Shown here piece after piece: positions 1-11,545 of a stretch of DNA of 64,000 nucleotides. Position 1 is the first letter of the stretch. Every line of letters begins with the position of its first letter. The position numbers and the translations under genes are program-made. The DNA is from Meghimatium bilineatum (Eukaryota > Mollusca > Gastropoda > Stylommatophora > Philomycidae): the NCBI GenBank assembly GCA_034231615.1, contig CM067317.1, positions 42,596,011 through 42,660,010 of the forward strand, written 5' to 3'. The notes beneath the pieces were generated by a model that did not search any database, was not told the origin of the DNA, and saw nothing but the letters and a program-made list of their open reading frames with translations.

Positions 1-1067
1 CATACATGTGCACTACGCTCGCGTGTACACCAACTACCGGTGCACCTAACGTCTGCCACATATATTAGACACATAACCGGGTGTTGTAACATCACAATCC
101 AATCTTTAAAAATCAGTTATTACGTTTTTATTGTTTCCCACACGTTTTTGATTTACTTATTAGTATTAGATACCACGCGTACTTGTTTGATTGTATTTGC
201 TGTGTTAAACTGCGGACAAGAGGATTTTTATTGGTTTATTCTAAGAGCTTGTCTATAAATGACATCAACAATCGAGGAATAGGTGAAGTTTGACAGTTGG
301 TTCATGTTGCTGATAAGAGGCTGGGAGGGGGTAGAGACATGACACAAGTTGACGACAACAATACTGTTTCTCATACACCAATTAAATAGTTGAGATTTGA
401 AACAATTTAATAAAAATTGTGAAAGAAACCATGTAGTTAATGGAACTCTCTCTACTAAATAATTTGTATTTTATTTGTTTTATGTGGGGGGGGGGGGGCT
501 ATTAAGTTGATATAATTATACTAGGGCGGTCCTGCATTCTTTATACTTATTGTCGAAAGGGCGGGGGGTATGTTAAATATTTACTAAATATGTGGTGGAG
601 TAATTTATGGAAATGCCCGTATTCATTTCTCATCTCAGTAGAATCAGTGTATTCCCACAATTCAATCCATAAATGATCGGTCCCGTCTAGCGACAGAATA
701 CCTACTCGGCGATCATTCTCAATTTCCTATAGTTTAGAATGCGTAGGAACAGATTTTCAGTTAATCTACTGGGAAATTCATCGCTTAGTGAAAAACGTAA
801 TTCTCTGCTAAAACCTATAGCATTATTTACACTGACAGAGGCATGTTTACAGTGGGTATAAATCGGTGCTTGATCACAGATATCTAGGTAAGTGTTATGC
901 AAAATACACCCACTCATGCCATTATTTTCTGGGCCGATAGGCTTATCTAAAATAATAGGGTGTCTATAATGTCGTGTTCACTGGCGTCACACAGATCCGC
1001 ACTAAATTCGCAAAATTCATGTGACGTAGATTCACTACCAATGTAAATGAGTGGTGATTCATGATGA
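1..1067. other. no gene recognised; R5 repeat and poly-G tract
   Basis: No reading frame here resembles a known family. Bases 330-410 match the dispersed repeat I call R5 (copies at 31940-32040 and 39095-39180): a GTTGAC core, then CAATACTG and TACACCAATTAAAT. A run of 13 G lies at 486-498; the other R5 copies also sit near G or C runs. The rest shows no structure I can name. Confidence 0.5.
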
Positions 1068-1345
1068 TTCACAAATTCTAGGGAGAATCTTGCCCAAGAC
1101 AGATCCTATTGGCGGCGCAGAATCAAGAGTGATGCAGCAGCAGCAGAGGACCTGGGACATCAAGTTGCGCAACAAAAACGCGTTAGAAGAAAGGCAAGAG
1201 CTGCTAAATGTCCCAAAGACTCTTCCCACACATGTTCAGAGTGTGGTAGACAATTCCAAGCACGCATAGGACTCATTAGTCACAATCTGACACACTGCAA
1301 AGATCATCATCTTCTTGTCGTCCTAGCTGAGCTGAATGATCATCG
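1068..1345 (+). mobile_element. LINE fragment: C-terminal end with a C2H2 zinc finger
   Basis: The frame starting near 1069 reads an RT C-terminal tail, with SYWRRRIKSDAAAAEDLGHQ and then a C2H2 finger, CSECGRQFQARIGLISH followed by NLTHC. The spacing is C-X2-C-X12-H-X3-H. Fingers of the form CxxCGRxFxxRIGLxSH are familiar at the C terminus of lophotrochozoan non-LTR retrotransposons. No upstream RT remains, so this is a 5'-truncated fragment and not a host zinc-finger gene. The family call comes from memory of such tails, not a search. Confidence 0.65.
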
Positions 1346-1914
1346 TCTACTCCGACGGACGAACAACAAATGAGTGGTAACTTTGTAGGCACCTCCGTAC
1401 TAAATATCCCGAGCTCAGATATACTACTTAAAACTTCAAAGGAGAAAACACATTGGCTTTTTTGTTCTATTCTACACGAAAAAGCTAAAACTGGCCCATT
1501 GATCCAAACAGTTTGCCATCCCCTTGATATGTTGTCTATTTTAATGTTTTACGTTATAATTCACCTGATGCATTATCTGTATTTTTGATGCATTGGAGCC
1601 CGTAGATAGTGGGTATTTAATTAAACACTTCCCTCCTATGATTATGGGCAGCCGTGTTTAACACAACTATTGAGGTGACACAATAATAAGGGGAAAAAAG
1701 ACAGCAATCCCCACTCCTCATTTATAAAAAAAATGATTGTATGACTGCAAAAATAATATTTATTCAATTATATGTCCTCTTTCCCAATGATTGTTCGAGA
1801 GGACATAATCAGCTTTTTTACTTCTTTTTTGTGTGAGCCCCAATCTCATATTGACCAGTCTTAACTACGACCGTGAATGTTTTGTATTAACATTGTTCCG
1901 ATATTTTACATTCT
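1346..1914. other. no gene recognised
   Basis: AT-rich sequence with short open frames only. No motif, repeat or RNA gene was recognised. Confidence 0.5.
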
Positions 1915-2345
1915 TTTTCTGTGCGTTGTGTTAAAATTGCTAGATCTATTAACTGCATTTTCAGTGCATTGCGTTAAAATTGTCAGATCTATTAAATGCA
2001 CTTTCAGAGCACTGCGTTAAAATTGTTCAGATCTGTTCGTCTTTTTTTCAGTGCATTGCGTTAAAATTACCAGATCTATTAACAGCATATTTAGTACGTG
2101 CGTTAAAATTGTTCAGATCTATTTGTCTTATTCAGTGCATTACGTTAAAATTGTCCAGAGTTGTTTGTCTTGTTTCTGTGTGTTGCGTTTAAATTGTTCA
2201 GATCTATTAAATATATGTTATGGCATTGCGTTAAATATGTTCATATTTATTTAAGTGCTTTTATGGGTGCATTGTGTTAAAACTGTATACATGTATTTAT
2301 TGTGTCTATTTCAGTGCATCGTGTTAAAATTGTTCAGATGTATAT
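1915..2345. repeat. old degenerate tandem repeat (GCGTTAAAATTGTTCAGATC units)
   Basis: About nine diverged units each carry a core like TGCATTGCGTTAAAATTG followed by TTCAGATCTATT. Spacing varies from roughly 40 to 57 bases. The high divergence and irregular spacing show an old array no longer being homogenised, unlike the array at 37421. Confidence 0.8.
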
Positions 2346-2439
2346 ATTATTTGTTTTAAGCTTTATAGTAAGTAAAGTTATCTTTTTCACTCTATTGAGA
2401 CGTATTAGAGAATAGTGAGTTTAGTCTGTATTTTTCATT

Positions 2440-2640
2440 GACCCAGCATACCTGGATGTGAAGTGGCCATCATTAAGCCTCTCGCATTCACTTACCCAGA
2501 AGGTTTGGTACCCAGATTTAGACTTGGTCAACCTTGGAGCCGTTGGTGATTAAAAACATTTTCAGTTGAACTGGAAATATGACCTTCGATCACCCGAATG
2601 GGGAACCAGTTCACTAACAACTGAGCTACTCGACATGCAA
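2440..2640 (-). mobile_element. diverged SINE-1-like copy with a different tRNA head
   Basis: On the minus strand an A-box-like TAGCTCAGTTGTTAG lies near 2615-2635, followed by a decayed B box. The body then matches SINE-1 (GAAATGTTTT, AACGGCTCC, TCTAAATCTGGGTACC, GAATGCGAGAG). The body is clearly homologous to the copies at 50224, 51386 and 61480. The tRNA-like head differs (TAGCTCAG against TAGCGCAG). It is either an old subfamily or a head swap. Confidence 0.6.
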
Positions 2641-3202
2641 TAATAGGAACAATGTTAACGCAATACACAGAAACATATAGATGTATCTGCAGCATATAGA
2701 TGCGTTTTTTGTGGTGGGGGGTTTCGGCCACCAGGTTCAACCCCCCCCCCCCCCGGTCTCTTCAGGAGTCTGAACATAATATTAAGTACTAGGAAGTTAT
2801 CCAAAAAGAGCGGTTAGCCACCACTCCCTCTTACTGGTTTATCCTGAACGTGTAAACCCCTTCTCCTTAACAAAGACTTATCTACGGTCCTGATGTTACT
2901 AATTCTATATATGTACTTATATTATTTATAAAGTGTCGTATTAATTAGGTTTATTTTCTTGTAATATATAGCGTTCGCGACCGAGTGATTGGAACGCCAT
3001 CACAAACTCGTAGAGTTCCGGTTAGTTACGTATGAAACAACAGGAATTTGGACTTTCGTGTATATCTAGTCGGCTGTAGGTGTGCCAATATTGTTTACAT
3101 GCAGAAGTGCTTGCTAATACTGAGAATTTATGATAATCGCATATTTTGCTTCACCTCTCTCTCTTTTTCTCTCTATCTCTATTTGTGTGTGGGTATAAGT
3201 GT
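2641..3202. other. no gene recognised; poly-C run
   Basis: A run of about 14 C lies near 2741-2754. Nothing else was recognised. Confidence 0.5.
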
Positions 3203-3262
3203 GTGTGTGTTGTCGGGATCCGAAACAGGAGCAAGAACAGTAACACCGTCGACTGTCATGAA
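3203..3262 (+). mobile_element. SINE-2b head fragment (degenerate)
   Basis: GTGTTGTCGGGATCCGAAAC followed by AGGAGCAAGAACAGTAACAC matches the 5' hairpin of SINE-2b. Both halves of the hairpin stem (GTGTT and AACAC) survive although the loop has changed. The body is missing. Confidence 0.6.
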
Positions 3263-3856
3263 ATTTGGAAGAAGACACGTCTGATGTGATTGGATATGTG
3301 GGAGACAAACCCACCCCTACTATCTCTGCTATGAGGAAACTCGTGTAAGATTCATGCCAGGACTTCTGCTGTGATGGAGTAGAAGGCTGCTGAGCTGTTG
3401 ACATTGCATCTTTCATGCATGTTTAGTTGAACCTGGGACCTACAGAAAAAAACTCTTAGAAACCTTCCCTTTATACGGAGTGGTATTATCTGGAGCTGGA
3501 AGTAACACTTCACTGCTTGGAGTAGGGAGGGACACGAGTGACACACTCTGATTTCTTTGGGATTCATCCTCATCACAATCTCTCTCTCTCTCACTCTGAT
3601 TATACATTCCCTGAAAGTAATAAACATTATGAACAAACCAGTTAAAAATGTTCATATAAACACGTCATGCTATTTCCTTTGTGAATACATTCTTGCATTT
3701 TACAATGGTAGAGGGATAAATCATCAGTGTTTGGGATCTTCCTAACACACTTAAGAAGGGGTCTGGTGCAAAACAGGGAAAAAAGGGCGAAAACTGAAGT
3801 TAGGAGTGCTGCAATAATGTACATAAAAACCTAACAAAATCAATAAAAACAAACGT
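3263..3856. other. no gene recognised; CT-rich tract at 3580-3600
   Basis: Several overlapping short frames on both strands, none with recognisable composition or motif. Short CT microsatellites occur at 3150-3185 and 3578-3600. Confidence 0.5.
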
Positions 3857-4080
3857 TGTATTCGACTAAAACGTCTTTATCTGGACAACAACAACAAAAA
3901 CATTAATATTACAAAAGGAGAGAGTCATAAGTGTAGGAGAGGAGTAAAAGCAGATATAGAAAGAAAGAAGACGTGAGAAAGAAAATAGAAGACGAACGAT
4001 GAACACAACCGGAACAGAAAGAAAAGCAAAATAAGGAGTGTAATAAAAGACAAATCTAAGACAAATCACAGAAAAATTAT
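3857..4080 (-). mobile_element. Penelope-like element LTR-like module with hammerhead-like motif
   Basis: Read on the minus strand, this segment aligns with the modules at 17592-17897 (-) and 18114-18420 (+). They share GATTTGTCTT-TATTA, a pyrimidine-rich middle, TTTGTAATATTAAT, and a terminal block near 3857-3884. That block reads CCAGATAAAGAC-GTTTT-AGTCGAA, a hammerhead-core-like string with its stem II. PLEs are known to carry hammerhead ribozymes in their LTR-like repeats. No coding sequence is attached. It lies about 130 bp downstream of the GPCR stop codon. Confidence 0.5.
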
Positions 4081-4213
4081 CTTTTTTTTATGTTGTTAGT
4101 GTGTTATGTACTTTGTTGCAACACTCCTTTCTTATTTCGACTTCCCCCCCACCCCACTTTAGAATGGTGTCTTATACATACGTTTTCACTAACACCCCGA
4201 ATCTGTTTACTGT

Positions 4214-4862
4214 TTAAGGAATTGGTTTTCCGTTCTTTACGGAGATCAGTGAACTCTGCCGATCCTGAATACTGACCTCAACAACATTATCCGGTTTGAA
4301 AATCATGCACAGAATAAGTCGGTGATAGGCACGCTGGAAATTTGTGTCCATCACGGTGTAAATTACGGGATTAAGTCCGTACATTGCCCAAGTTAAGAAT
4401 GGAGCCCAAATATGTGGCATGGGGTATCTCAGCTTCGAGTCCACGATGTTAATTGTGAAGTATGGAGTTGTGCCTAACATGAACCCAAAAAAAATCAGCG
4501 CCATCATGCCTGTTAGTCTGAAAGATTCTCGACGCGCTCGCTGTTTGCGATATTGACTTCCTCTTGATGCTCTCTTCCTGGAGCCGAAGACAACACATCC
4601 TATTCTAGCATAACAAACGCAGATGAAAATACACGGTACAAGGTATCCACTCGTTATTGCAGTTATTTTGTGAGTTTTGCCATTGGCAACGCTGAAAGTG
4701 CATTGAAGGATGCGTTCTTCAAAGTTGAAAGATCCCCACCAGTCAATTAATGGTGTTAGGGAGAAGATGAAAGGTAGGGCCCAGCATAGAACGCATGCAG
4801 ACAAAAACCATGATAGTTGCGAGTAGCGCGTGTGGCTCTGTGGGTGGACCACGTGCAGGAAT
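4214..4862 (-). CDS. moody/Tre1-like class A GPCR, exon 2 (TM4 to C terminus)
   Basis: Codes residues 142 (last base of the codon) to 357 of the receptor whose first exon is 11590-12014. The acceptor is TTTCATTTCAG|A, and the first codon completes the Arg of the DRY-equivalent. Visible features: W160 in TM4, extracellular-loop Cys196, TM5 near 209-233 with Pro218 and Tyr226, a basic third loop (SRKRASRGSQYRKQRARR), TM6 with Pro275 but no CWxP, TM7 with NPVIY at 306-310, and an amphipathic helix 8 with Cys. The tail ends GKPIP. The WWGSF-F...LQC second loop and NPVIY...QRAYHRL helix 8 resemble the moody/Tre1/GPR84-like group from memory. The frame is intact, so the gene is probably functional. 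The ligand is unknown. Confidence 0.93.
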
Positions 4863-5844
4863 CTGAAATGAAATCAAATATTTTGTAAAATTTCTAATAA
4901 TATAGAAACATATATATATACGATAACACGTTTCATCAGCTTTTTTCAACTATAAAATCATATATCTCAGCAAATATATAACACATTTAATGAACATTTT
5001 CTGTCTGAATTGAGAATGGTGTAGACCCTATGAATTACAGTTTTCATTAAATTGCATTCATTAGTTTCAATTTTCGCTTATTTGCGATATAGTTTAAGAG
5101 TTTACTTGTCACCACACATACACAGATTAGGTTGTTTACAATCAATTATATGATGTCATTTACACATGATTTATTTATCAAACAATTGGCATTATTCAAG
5201 CGTGAAATGTGACAATTTTGTACTCTCGAATACAGGACAGACGGGGGAAGGGAGTGGGATATTATTTTAAGTTGTATCCGGTATTATGTCTGAAGTGGTA
5301 AAACTTCTTTTTTGGGACACAATAATTAATATGCCGACAAAAATCAAGGGGTTTCATTCGTGCATAAATACTGGACATGACGCATAAATATAAAGTATAC
5401 ATTTGTTGGGTCTAACCACAAAATTTGAAAAACTACGAAAAAAATCGAAATAAAAACGAATAATGATTTTAAAAAATAGCATTAATACGTTGGACGGTTG
5501 CTCAGATAATTACATTTGTTTGAGGGCGAAGTGCGTTACAGTTATTAAAGTTGCATAGTTCACATGAGTTTCTACGCATTTCGGCTAATCTATAAATATA
5601 TTTGCATTTATATATCAAAGAGGCCCTGGAATAAGTCAGTTAACAGCCTTGGAGAATTACTAATGAAGATGAAATTGATTAGAACAATCACGTAATTTTA
5701 ACTAAAATAATATGATTCAGATGAAAAGCACAGATGGGAAATTAACAATAAAAAGCCGAAACGTCAATTTAAAAAGGTGGATTCAGAAAACAGTCTATTG
5801 TCTTTCCCCAGGTGAATGATTGTTGATCGCATTCACACTTACCT

Positions 5845-6062
5845 TTAAGCGTGGGTTGGGGGCTTAAGCTCTCGTTCCGAGGCCAGATGTGTCGCCGTGG
5901 TTGCATTTAGTCCATGTTTGTTCAAGGGTATCTTGATGTTTTCTATCCACCGTTTTCTTGGACTACCTTTGGCCTTACGCCCGGATATTCTTGTATTATA
6001 TGTTCTTATTGGTATTTGATTTGGCTTCATTCTCATAAGGTGACCGAACTATTTTACTTGCT
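5845..6062 (-). mobile_element. LINE-C fragment: RT C-terminal tail
   Basis: The minus-strand frame reads FGHLMRMKPNQIPIRTY, then ISGRKAKG-PRKRWIENIK, then NATTATHLASERELKPPTHA. It is the C-terminal tail of a non-LTR reverse transcriptase (WFGHLxRM ... RGRPRKRWxDxI). It closely matches the plus-strand copy at 52090-52330. An in-frame stop precedes FGH. It lies in the GPCR intron in the same orientation as the gene. Confidence 0.8.
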
Positions 6063-6599
6063 GTCTCTCAATATGTTCGATACATGAATATTATACCAAC
6101 TATTTTCCTAATTTCGTAATGTTTTATTTTATCTACTTTGGTAACCATTGCAGCTTTTCTCAGACACCTCATTTCACATATGACGATTTTTGACATGTGA
6201 TGAAAGTTTGCTGTTCACAAAACAGTGAACATTGAATAAGTATTGGCTATATCGAGCCAGAGATAGGTTTGAGATCTATTGCAGCCAATTGTTGACATGC
6301 CATTTTATCAGCATTAATAGCGACATAGCCAGTAATAGCCATACTGACTCGGTATTACTTGAAAGATGTTAGGGATATGTTCACCTCATGCGACAGAAAA
6401 GATAAATTATCCTCTCCAGAGAGCACGCTTTAGCAATGTCTGGAGAACGTTAATCCCTTGGAAGTTGCAGAAGATTCTCTATTATGTTTACGTAATCAAC
6501 TAGACACCATCAAATGTCTGTGGACTTTTAAAAAATAAGCTGCCTGCATACAGAATAGTAGAACATATTTTCCCTCTATTTATCTTGTATGTTTTCTTT

Positions 6600-6945
6600 T
6601 GTATATATTGCATGTTTCCTTCTGTTTGTATTGTCTGTTTCCTTTTTGTGATAGTGCATGTTTCCTTCTGTTTATAGTGTACGTTTTCTTCTGTTTATAG
6701 TATTCGTTTCCTTCAGTCAATATTGTCTGCTTCCTTTTGTTTATAGTGCATGTTTCCTTCTATTTATAGTGTATGATTCCTTCTATTTATAGTGAATTTT
6801 TTCTTCTGTTTATAGTGTATGATTCCTTGTGTTTATAGTGTATGATTCCTTCTGTTTATAGTGTATGATTCCTTCTGTTTATAGTGTATGATTCCTTCTG
6901 TTTATAGTGTATGATTCCTTCTAATTATAGTGTATGTTTCCTTCT
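6600..6945. repeat. 23-bp minisatellite (TTCCTTCTGTTTATAGTGTA)
   Basis: About 15 units read roughly GTATGATTCC + TTCTGTTTATAGT. The first units are diverged and the later ones nearly identical. Located in the GPCR intron. Confidence 0.9.
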
Positions 6946-7439
6946 GTTGATTAAGTATCACTGTTTCTGCTTTATACAGTATTATAAAATAACATAACCC
7001 TAAGACAGCCGAATAAATAGTGTTTTCTCAATCCATATCTCTCATTCTACGAGTTGCATACAAGCCAAACTTAGCTGCGTACCATCTATCTTGTATGAAT
7101 ATGTAATAGCATAGCTTATCTCATATTCGACGGACAGTAAATCTTCAGGAAAACATTCAGACAATGCGTTGTTGTTGTTGTAATCGATGCAAGCAATTTC
7201 CTATATATTATATACCCTCAGTGTTATCGGTTACTAATACTATATTTGTTTTTTTTTTAGTTTTATGATGCATTTCTACATGTGATTCCAGATACGTTAT
7301 TAGTAACACTATTTGAAAACATTGGAATATGATTTGCTTAGGTATAATTGGCAGGAGATTCAGTGACCGTTTCTGTTACCATCTGCATAACATATAGCAC
7401 GAATCTTTGACCCGTGTCGCTAACCAACTTGAACATAGT

Positions 7440-8745
7440 TTCATCATCATCAAGTGCCGTCTCCGCAACGAAGGTTGGCTGCAACGTATCTCCAACATCT
7501 CCTGTCTCTTGTCTTGGTGGTGCACTCTGCTAGACTGTAACCTGTCTATCGTGTAATGTTACTCTCCCACTTGTATCTCTGCTTACCTCTTGCTCGCTTC
7601 CCTTTGACTTTACCCTCAAGTAAGGTCTTCAATAGGGTGTCATGTCTTTTAAAGTGTCCAAAGTATTTTATTTGCCTGATCTTTATTTCTCTTAGTAGTT
7701 CTTTCTTCATATTAAGTGTCTTTAGCACCTCTTTATTTGTTTTCTTCTCTTTCCATGATGTTCTCCCTATTCTTCTATATACCCACATCTCAAATGCATC
7801 AATTTTGTCCTCTAATTGTTTATTTAGTGTCCATGTTTCTGAGCCATACATTAATATGGAATAGATGTAGCATTTTATAATTCTCATTTTTAACTTGTTT
7901 GTAATTTGTTTAGATATTAATAATTTCCTCATTTCATTGAAGGTACTTTTAGCCATTCCTATTCTCCTTTTAACTTCTGTTTCACATCTGCCATCATTTG
8001 TGACTATGTGTCCAAGATATTGATACTGTTTTACTTGTTGTAGTTTCTCTCCCTGTATGTTTATGTTTACCTCCTGTTCTTCTGTGTCTTTGTTGATTAT
8101 CATGGTTTTGTTTTTTGAATGTTTATATCCAGTCCATATTCATTACTTAATTTATTGACTTGATCTATTAGTCTTTGTAGTTCATGTTCACTTTCTGCTA
8201 AAAGAACAGTGTCATCTGCATATCTAATGTTGTTTATTATTTTCCCATTGATCTTGAGTCCTGGTATTTCTTCTATATTTTTAAAGATATTCTCTGTGTA
8301 GATATTAAGTAGGCTTGGTGATAAAATGCATCCTTGTCTTACCCCTCTTCTTATTTCTATGTATGGAGAGTAGCTGTTTTCACACCTTATTGATGCAGTT
8401 TGTTCCCAATATATATTTCTAATCAGCCTGATGTCTTTTCCATCGATGCCTATTTCTTGAAGACATTTGATTAATTTTTCACGTTGGACTCTGTCAAAGG
8501 CCTTGCTGTAGTCTATGTGGCAAATATAGATACTTTTTTGGACTTCTTATTTATCTATCACTAGCCGGATACTCAGTATAGCTTCTCTGGTTCCTTTGTT
8601 TTTCCTAAAACCGAATTGTTCTTCACCGACCTCCATGTCTATCTTGTTCTTAATTCTTTCATGTATTATCTTGAGAAGTATTTTAGTTAGATGGCTCATT
8701 AGACTTATTGTTCTATATTCTGTACAGTCCACAGCCCAGAACATA
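7440..8745 (-). mobile_element. RTE-like LINE, 5'-truncated, RT domain to 3' end
   Basis: The longest LINE copy in the window. Minus-strand frames give the RT fingers (YRTISLMSHLTKILLKIIHE, then EQFGFRKNKGTREAI), DYSKAFDRVQ, GVRQGCILSPSLLNIY, the catalytic YADD near 8210, and the thumb and tail (QYQYLGHIVTNDGRCETEVK, YGSETWTLN, IKYFGHFKRHD, KGKRARGKQRYKW). One in-frame stop (near 8547) and a frameshift near 8105 disable it. The 5' end is cut inside RT, near 8745. The 3' end reads GACGGCACTTGATGATGATG; a short (GAT)n tail is typical of RTE-type elements. It is sense-oriented in the GPCR intron. Further 3' fragments are at 29404, 33030, 36565, 43870, 50140 and 53996. Confidence 0.9.
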
Positions 8746-9924
8746 GTTTACCGAGTGATTATTTAAGTCAGTCAGTTACTTTTTTGCCAAGTATGGCACC
8801 TTGGGTAGATGTCATAGTCTCCATACCTGTCGGTCAGTTGCTAGGGGGTGTTTTTTAAGACGATGAGATAATCTCCATTATATCGTAATCTACAGGTGAT
8901 CGAAGTCAGTTTATTCTAATGCAATGGCAAACTATTGAATGTATTAACTGCCTAGAAAATCACTGCAGTAAAAAATATGAGTTGATAGCTACGTCATGAA
9001 TAGGATATGCTACTAATGTACTATTGTTATATATAGCTATATAAGATATGCTGCTAATGTACTATTGTTATATATAGCTATATACGATATGTGTGATATT
9101 GTCCATTATGTTTCTATCGACCTGTGTTCCTCAGTGCCTAATATAGTGCATAGTGCAGAAACCGGAGCTCTCCAGTTCAAGAGATGCCATGCTACTGTGT
9201 GTAATTATGTCGTTCAGACCCATAGCCATACCCTCTTTGTTGGTTATCCTGAGAAGATTCTTGGTCTTCCTTCTTCTTTTGCCATCTGGTACTCATTTTA
9301 ATGTTTGTAGTGACAGTCTATTTTCATTAATTCAAAGTACGTGTCCTATATAAGTTCATTGTTTTCTTCTTATTGGTGTAGAAACATATTGCTGTTTGGT
9401 GTCTTTTCTTTCTTGCATGTTTGACTTGAATTCTTCCTAACCAATATTTACGAGTTTTCTATGACATTTATTTTCAAATGAATTTAATTTCTTCTCTAGT
9501 GACTTTGTTATTTTCGAACTTTTTCAACCATATGTCAACACTTATATCACATTAGAGATGAGCAGTCATAGTTTGGTATGTGTCTGTTTGCTTATTGTTT
9601 TTGATTTCCAGATATTTGTTGAATAGTTAAACACACTTGATGCCAGCGAATTTCTGGTAGAAATCTCTTTTGTTGTATCTCAATATTGTGTCAGTTTAGG
9701 TTAAGGTATGTTGATTATCATTTTGCCACATGTGACATATCCAATATGCTCATATCTCTGCTTCAGTAAATCTCTCAGGGTGCAGCGGCTGATGGTTCTC
9801 ACTTAGGTTCTGTGTTGGTTGAGTATTGAAATCTGAGGTGTCCTCTCAGTCCTACACCAATCATTGCTCTCAATTAACGCATTCTCGAAACTATCTCATG
9901 TTAAAAATCATCCTATCGTGCACA
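8746..9924. other. no gene; SINE-3-like tail and 44-bp duplication
   Basis: Bases 8890-9030 resemble the SINE-3 body (GCAATGGCAAACTATTGAA, CTAGAAAATCACTGCAG, GAATAGGATATGCTAC). Bases 8998-9085 hold two copies of a 44-bp unit containing GCTAATGTACTATTGTTATA. From 9100 to 9420 the sequence has LINE-like composition (minus) but no motif I could confirm. The rest is unrecognised. Confidence 0.5.
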
Positions 9925-10110
9925 CTATTGAAGAGCATTCGTTGTTTTTTTTTCTGTCCATATGTGGCTGCAAGTTATAAAAGCAGAACTCGCCAACTTG
10001 TAAGCTCGCTGGTTTCGTTCTACACCCGCATATCCGGGAACACAGATGAAAGTGAATTTGCTCAGAGACCCAATTCTTAGTGCTCTCCAATGACTCCACC
10101 CATCACGTAT
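9925..10110 (-). mobile_element. RNaseH-LINE fragment: RNase H domain piece
   Basis: The minus frame contains FTFICVPGYAGVERNQRAYK and LASSAFI. It matches the LINE RNase H signature FxxVPGHxGVxGNExADxLA seen intact at 14705-15064. The catalytic-region His and Asp are changed, so it is a fossil. Confidence 0.65.
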
Positions 10111-10194
10111 GCATATGTGCATATTTTCATTACTGTTCCATTGCCCGTGCAATTTAGCTCAGTTTTCTATTTACTTAACGGTTTTAAGTTTTGC

Positions 10195-10365
10195 AAAAGC
10201 AAATGGCTAGAATACAGGACTCATAACCACGATGTCTGAGGTTTAACCCATGGTTGAGACTCGATTTTTTTCTTTTGGAGGTACTATAAGAATCCCACAT
10301 GTACACATCGTGGCGACCTCTTTAGCTAACTGACATTTATTTCCACGGCCTATAGAAAGCCTCAA
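10195..10365 (+). mobile_element. tRNA-like SINE fragment
   Basis: GGCTAGAATACAGGACTCAT followed by AACCACGATGTCTGAGGTTT resembles the anticodon arm and B box of a tRNA-derived SINE. The following segment (ACACATCGTGGCGACC ... TTTATTTCCAC) recurs at 39780-39850. The tRNA fold is too decayed for a functional tRNA. Confidence 0.4.
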
Positions 10366-10628
10366 AGTTACTCCACAGAGATCGTGGCGAATTCATTACA
10401 TGAACCGCGACTTATAGTATTTTCTGATGGCGTAAAGCTCTGGTATCAAATATTAACCAAATCTGACCAAAGTCGCGGTTGAAAGAAGCGTATTTCACTA
10501 TAAGAAACACATTCTGCTTAACCCCATCCTTAATGGGAAAACATGCGTCTTTCCATAAAACATAACCACTCACTTTAATTTTGACACTCCTTCTGAATCT
10601 CTCGTGTATCAAGGCAATGACCAAACTA

Positions 10629-10999
10629 GACTAGATATTTTTTATCAGAGTAATAGTCCTACTAGATCCTCTTTTTATCAGGGTAATAGTCCTATTAGAT
10701 CTCTCTGTTTATCAGGGTAATAGTCCTATTAGATCTCTCTGTTTATCATGGTAATAGTCCTATTAGATCTCTCTGTTTATCAGGGTAATAGTCCTATTAG
10801 ATCTCTCTGTTTATCAGGGTAATAGTCCTACTAGATCTCTCTGTTTATCAGGGTAATAGTCCTACTAGATCTCTCTTTTTATCAGGGTAATAGTCCTATT
10901 AGATCTCTCTTGTACCAGGACAGTCGCCCTACTAGATCTCTCTTGTAGTACGTAAGGGGTCGACCTTTTATTTGCGCCGATGGCCTTAGACATCTGACT
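10629..10999 (-). repeat. 34-bp array grown inside a SINE-2a copy
   Basis: About nine units read GTTTATCAGGGTAATAGTCC + TATTAGATCTCTCT. The last two units (CTTGTACCAGGACAGTCGCC and CTACTAGATCTCTCTTGTAG) match the SINE-2a interior in reverse orientation. Sequence right after the array (CCTTTTATTTGCGCCGATGG) is the SINE-2a 5' part. The unit was therefore duplicated out of a SINE and then drifted toward one variant. Located in the GPCR intron. Confidence 0.8.
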
Positions 11000-11214
11000 G
11001 TAGCGATTCATAGATTAGCTAGTTAGTTATTCCTCTAGGACCAAAGACTTCACATTAGGCGGATGTCATAGATTTCCATGTCTCTCATTTCATTGCAATT
11101 TGCTTTAGATCTTCATTTGATTCAGGTTCAAATATTATCATCAAGATAAACAAAAAATAGGTAGATGTGTTACCAAAATAAAACATAGAACAAGCTAACA
11201 ACGAGATACAGACA

Positions 11215-11245
11215 GACGACGTTTCGACTATATCCTGCAAAGCGA
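11215..11245 (-). other. hammerhead-like half-motif (PLE remnant)
   Basis: The minus strand reads ATATAGTCGAAACGTCGTCT, the right half of the motif found at 53097-53120. The CTGATGA half is replaced by GCAGGATA. Likely a PLE LTR remnant. Confidence 0.35.
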
Positions 11246-11325
11246 GGGTGGGATTAGAACAGGTGAAATAATGAAAACACAATGTTAGTACTGTGTGCAC
11301 ATACATCTATTTACCATTTTAAAAG

Positions 11326-11545
11326 ATCAAATGGTTCGGTCACCTAATCAGAATGGAACCAGATAAAAGATAGCCTTTAATAAAAAGATTATCTGAAAAG
11401 AGAAACAGTGGAAGACCGAGACGAAGATTAATAGATGATATCTGCGAAATACTAGAACACCAAGGCTGCACTATGACATCGGCATCACATTTAGCTAAAG
11501 AAAGAAGACGCCCAGCGGCGCACATAGATAGGCCAAAACAAAATG
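11326..11545 (+). mobile_element. LINE fragment: RT C-terminal tail, antisense to GPCR
   Basis: The plus-strand frame reads WFGHLIRMEPDK, then LSEKRNSGRPRRRLIDDICE and ASHLAKERRRPAAH. It is a non-LTR RT C-terminal tail. It ends only about 45 bp inside the intron from the exon 1 donor and is antisense to the receptor. An open frame from GPCR exon 1 reads through into it on the opposite strand, which is coincidental. Confidence 0.75.

Noticed and set aside
1068-1345. Host C2H2 zinc-finger gene
   Set aside because: A single finger directly after an RT-tail-like stretch, which fits a LINE C terminus; no further fingers.
10200-10250. Functional tRNA-Met-like gene
   Set aside because: A CAT anticodon-like loop and B-box-like text exist, but the acceptor and D stems do not pair.
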